Below are positions 61,385 through 64,000 of a stretch of DNA of 64,000 nucleotides, piece by piece; position 1 is the first letter of the stretch, and every line of letters starts with the position of its first letter. The position numbers and the translations under genes were made by a program. The notes beneath the pieces are model-generated. The model saw nothing but the letters and a program-made list of their open reading frames with translations, was not told the DNA's origin and did not search any database. This DNA is from Paracentrotus lividus (lineage: Eukaryota > Echinodermata > Echinoidea > Camarodonta > Echinidae): positions 29,827,774-29,891,773 of the forward strand of contig CALNVZ010003429.1 of NCBI GenBank assembly GCA_940671915.1, given 5' to 3'.

Positions 61385-61617
61385 AAAAGTGTTACAAATT
61401 CCTGGCTGGTCACGTATATGTCCTTCACTATACAGCACCATGTCCGAAGCGTTCAATGAACGGCAAAAATTCCCGAATTGAGCCAAATATCTGCGAGATT
61501 TTTGGTCCAACATCGGGTATCTGTCATCCCGTTTTTAGGATTGTTTAGCTTTCCCAGCAGATCTGTCTACAATGTCTTTCCACGCATCTCACTTTGTTAC
61601 TGCGTTTCAGTGAATTC
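61385..61617 (-). CDS. Complete helical exon upstream of the LRRs
   Basis: Same exon as 43,368-43,562, extended upstream past the point where that copy meets the gap. After correcting apparent indels against the other copy, it starts NSLKRSNKVRCVEDIVDD and runs to EFVTL before the GTAAG donor. The acceptor is a TAGCAG (NAGNAG) pair, so the first residue may vary by one codon. Phase at both ends matches the LRR exons. The domain is not recognised. Confidence 0.5.
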
Positions 61618-61623
61618 CTGCTA

Positions 61624-61626
61624 TAT

Positions 61627-61658
<32 letters not shown>

Positions 61659-61706
61659 TTATATATATATATATAATTTATATATATATATATATATATA
61701 TATTTC
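61624..61706. repeat. (AT)n / (ATT)n microsatellite
   Basis: About 80 bp of TATATA with TTA interruptions, directly upstream (minus strand) of the helical exon's acceptor. This leaves the acceptor with a poor pyrimidine tract. Confidence 0.85.
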
Positions 61707-61984
61707 AAGGAAAGAAGAAAACAAAACAAAGACACATAATTAGATAAGGGGACCAATTGAAACCCTAATGACCCCCAACTAATCAGTGCAACCATGACAA
61801 CGGCTAAACAGCCGTTTAACATGAACTTTAAAATACTCTGAGGTATGTCTAATGTCAAAGTGGTTGCCGAAGGTTTTTTGACCTTGTAATTGCTGCATAT
61901 TTGAGTTTATTGATTAGACATAAATCCCTTGAGTACAACAATACAAGGAATGACAAAGGGTTTAATATTAGATATTTGACTTAC

Positions 61985-62039
61985 ATGCACTTGATAAATG
62001 ATCTTCTCAACACATTCGGCGTTGGAATGCACAACATCA
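61985..62039 (-). CDS. Weak candidate 5' exon
   Basis: 55 bp between an AG (CCCAG) and a GTAAGT donor. In the phase that joins the helical exon it reads 2 + 17 codons + 2, giving LCIPTPNVLRRSFIKC with two cysteines. Support is only splice context and phase. Confidence 0.3.
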
Positions 62040-62643
62040 CTGGGAGAAAATAAATTAAAGAAGCAAATATGTTGATGTTATACAAATTACTGGCCCAGGT
62101 AATAATATTATGATCATATTGATATTGATATACTTAGTATTAGATATTCATATTCAAGAACGCACAGCAGGCTTACATAATTATATCATCAGTGTCAGGA
62201 TGTTATCCTTGAGACCTTTCGTCGACCATATATAATTTGCCTTGCTTTTTGTATTTTCTATCTTTATTTAGTTCATGCCTATAACAGACTTTTTACCTCT
62301 TTTTTAAGGATTCTAATTTTACTATATTTATTACATTTTGTATTGGCGTGCGGCGATAACCATCGCAGGACCCATGCTCTTTTCATCTTAAAATCGACAA
62401 GGGACAATGGTTTAGTAAATCTTAAATGTAGACGTTGTAGGGGGAGGAGGTGTAGAAGTATTTTTAAAAGAACAAGAAATACTACAAAAGAAAAAGCAGT
62501 CGGAATCTGGCTAACTCGGCCTCCACGACACGTTCGACCCATTGTGGTTTGGGGGTTAAGGTAATGGTTAGGGTTACGGTAATAGTTCTGGGTTTTCCAT
62601 GTGAAGGGACCGAGCAGTCGCATCGTATAGTTTCAGGGCATAC

Positions 62644-62697
62644 CTCCAATCCAATCAATCCCAATGCACAGTTCAACAGCCGGAATACATCGTATTT
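62644..62697 (-). CDS. Weak candidate exon with LDLa-like spacing
   Basis: 54 bp between TTATTTTCAG and GTATG. In the phase compatible with the next candidate exon it reads RCIPAVELCIGIDWIG. The C-I-P-x(4)-C-x-G spacing resembles an LDL-receptor class A module, which RXFP receptors carry at the N-terminus, but the acidic calcium-binding residues after it are not clear. It could be coincidence. Confidence 0.3.
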
Positions 62698-62837
62698 CTG
62701 AAAATAAATCACATTTGAATTTTTGAGTTAGCAAGCAAATTACCGGAATACCATTTTCATCTTATTTTTTTTTTTTTTCAAATCCATTACATTTTGACCA
62801 GGAACAAATGAAGAAATTCATTCCCAAAGGTATTGAC

Positions 62838-62938
62838 TTATTATTATTGCTATTATTATTATTACTATTATTATTATTATTATTATTATTGTTATTATTA
62901 TTATTATTATCATTATTATTATTATTATTATTATTATA
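62838..62938. repeat. (TTA)n microsatellite
   Basis: About 100 bp of TTA/ATT triplets with a few C interruptions. Tyr-rich frames here are artefacts. Confidence 0.9.
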
Positions 62939-64000
62939 GAGCCGTGTTAATGAATACTTTCTTCCTTACATTTAAATATTATACGTCTACGGAATTGTCG
63001 AACAATTTTGTAGAAAGGTTCATTTTAATGTGATCTTTAGTTAAAAGACCAAGGCAGGCCTTCGTAAATGGATAAAGATATCATATCAACAACTCGATTT
63101 TCATCATAATTTTACTTTAGGATTGAACCTCTTTAATATAGAATATATGATTTAAGACACGTCTGGTATAAAAGAGTAATTGGTATTCAACTTCTGAATT
63201 TCTCCGAAACATATTTTGGTCATTTTACTACGTGTACTAACCGTTCGATGCGGTTGTGTAACAGTGACCCGTGACGCAGTCATCTAATTTTGAGGATGTT
63301 TCAACTGTTTAAAGAGATTTAAATTTAATTTTAAATTGAGTTTATAAAAAATGTATATAGATAAAGAAATGGAATCAAATCCAGATAATATTTGATTATT
63401 CATTTTATCTCATATTTATTTGAAAATCAAGCGGCATGATTGCTCTTATACAACAGTTTAATGTTAATTGGATCTTTGAAAATTGTATGATCTTTCTTTA
63501 GCTTTTTTCTCAAATAATGTGGCACTTGCATAATAACATAGCTTGGGAATCGAATTCATGCTCTCTAATTGAGAATTTGTGCTTCACATCACTCGGCTAC
63601 CGTTGCCGATGTTGAAATCATAATCACTAATTTAAGTGAACGAATCTAGAATATATTAATCTGCGTTCTAGACCAATTTTGAGCAATCAATTTGCTAAGG
63701 GTCCGGAACTGTCCTAGGGTTAAAGAACTGCGTGTGGTTCATAAAAAAAAAATGACAAAACGACTGATACTGTGCCGTCCGGGCCCCGGAATGGAATTGT
63801 GATCGCGGCTTTAGGAGCATAACAGAGATTCTCCACTTGGTACACATATCTGTTTATCCCAAATCTTGTTTTGCTCTTTAACATCAGTTCTCTTCTATCA
63901 CTTTGTGTATACTTAGTTGATTTGTGTCAGGACGGTTTGGATGTCCGGACACATGAATGTGGTCTTTGTATTTTTTTTTTTCAGAACAGCATGCTCGAAT

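Larger units (their letters stand above)
52945..61582. repeat. Duplicate of the LRR-exon segment 35.2-43.6 kb, probably an assembly artefact
   Basis: The same exons, intronic MITEs, microsatellites and homopolymers appear in the same order as 35,161-43,562. The LRR exons that are exactly 72 bp in the first copy measure 71-78 bp here, and dinucleotide and homopolymer runs are garbled. Unlike the first copy, it continues without a gap into unique sequence at 61.6 kb. Confidence 0.85.
24257..62697 (-). other. Candidate locus: LRR-containing relaxin-receptor-like GPCR, spliced
   Basis: This entry spans the inferred gene. In transcript order the exons are weak 5' candidates at 62,644-62,697 and 61,985-62,039, a helical exon at 61,385-61,617 (copy at 43,368-43,562), LRR exons from 42.8 down to 35.6 kb, and the terminal exon at 24,257-25,562. 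Each LRR exon begins with one base that completes a codon and ends with two bases of the next, and the terminal exon accepts the same phase. LRR ectodomain plus hinge plus rhodopsin-like helices is the LGR architecture. The CWMP and PINSSINPFLYT motifs resemble RXFP-type members more than glycoprotein-hormone receptors. A false duplication (25.85-61.58 kb) inflates the apparent length and repeats exons. Confidence 0.75.
61707..64000. other. Unique 5' region of the receptor locus, mostly unassigned
   Basis: Single-copy in this window. It holds two weak exon candidates (61,985-62,039 and 62,644-62,697), a TTAGGGTTA-like GGTAATGGTTAGGGTTACGG stretch near 62,560, and a (TTA)n tract. I recognise nothing else. 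Confidence 0.5.

Noticed and set aside
62554-62580. Telomere-like TTAGGG tract
   Set aside because: Only one or two TTAGGGTTA-like words occur, with no tandem array.

Overview
This window is eukaryotic intergenic and intronic DNA, AT-rich and crowded with repeats. It most likely comes from a marine deuterostome invertebrate, with an echinoderm such as a sea urchin as my best guess. The reasons are the many foldback or MITE-like elements, spliced leucine-rich-repeat (LRR) exons with GT-AG borders, and a relaxin-receptor/LGR-type GPCR. The taxon is an inference. I see no prokaryotic gene, operon, CRISPR array or rRNA.

One gene is well supported, on the minus strand and read from high to low coordinates. 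It encodes a leucine-rich-repeat rhodopsin-like GPCR resembling LGR/RXFP (relaxin-family) receptors. Weak 5' exon candidates lie at 62.64-62.70 and 61.99-62.04 kb. A helical exon of unknown family lies at 61.4-61.6 kb (copy at 43.37-43.56 kb). A train of LRR exons follows, seven of them exactly 72 bp and all in the same splice phase, at 35.5-41.0 kb. A single terminal exon at 24.26-25.56 kb carries the cysteine-bearing hinge, the seven-helix domain and the cytoplasmic tail.

The second half of the window is dominated by a direct duplication that looks like an assembly artefact. Two runs of exactly 25 N (25,829-25,853 and 43,563-43,587) are each followed by the same sequence. For about 3.75 kb the two are base-identical at a constant offset of 17,734. 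After that they differ by dense small indels typical of unpolished long reads. The segment 17.4-25.8 kb therefore appears three times (again at 25.9-35.2 and 43.6-52.9 kb), and the LRR-exon segment appears twice (35.2-43.6 and 52.9-61.6 kb). The three terminal-exon copies break frame at different places, and the second LRR-exon set has lengths that vary from 72 bp. I therefore read one gene, not two or three.

From 1 to 24 kb I recognise no host gene. This part is a mosaic of repeats: a ~160-bp tandem repeat (0.64-1.35 kb); foldback elements (1.86-2.25 kb); a TTCGGAATAACGAACC-type minisatellite (2.73-3.08 kb); a 2.7-kb TIR element with GGCGC arrays and a TATA box (4.28-7.01 kb) abutting a 176-bp MITE; a small TIR element (10.06-10.44 kb); two members of a large foldback family (10.8-11.7 and 15.1-19.0 kb); and a tandem array of eight DR1-type TGACCTTTGACCT sites (13.8-14.9 kb).

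The most unusual item is a 3.4-kb element at 20.29-23.66 kb. It is bounded by 34-bp inverted repeats and carries nine exact copies of the 16-mer GTTACCTACGAATACA in both orientations, with no long ORF.
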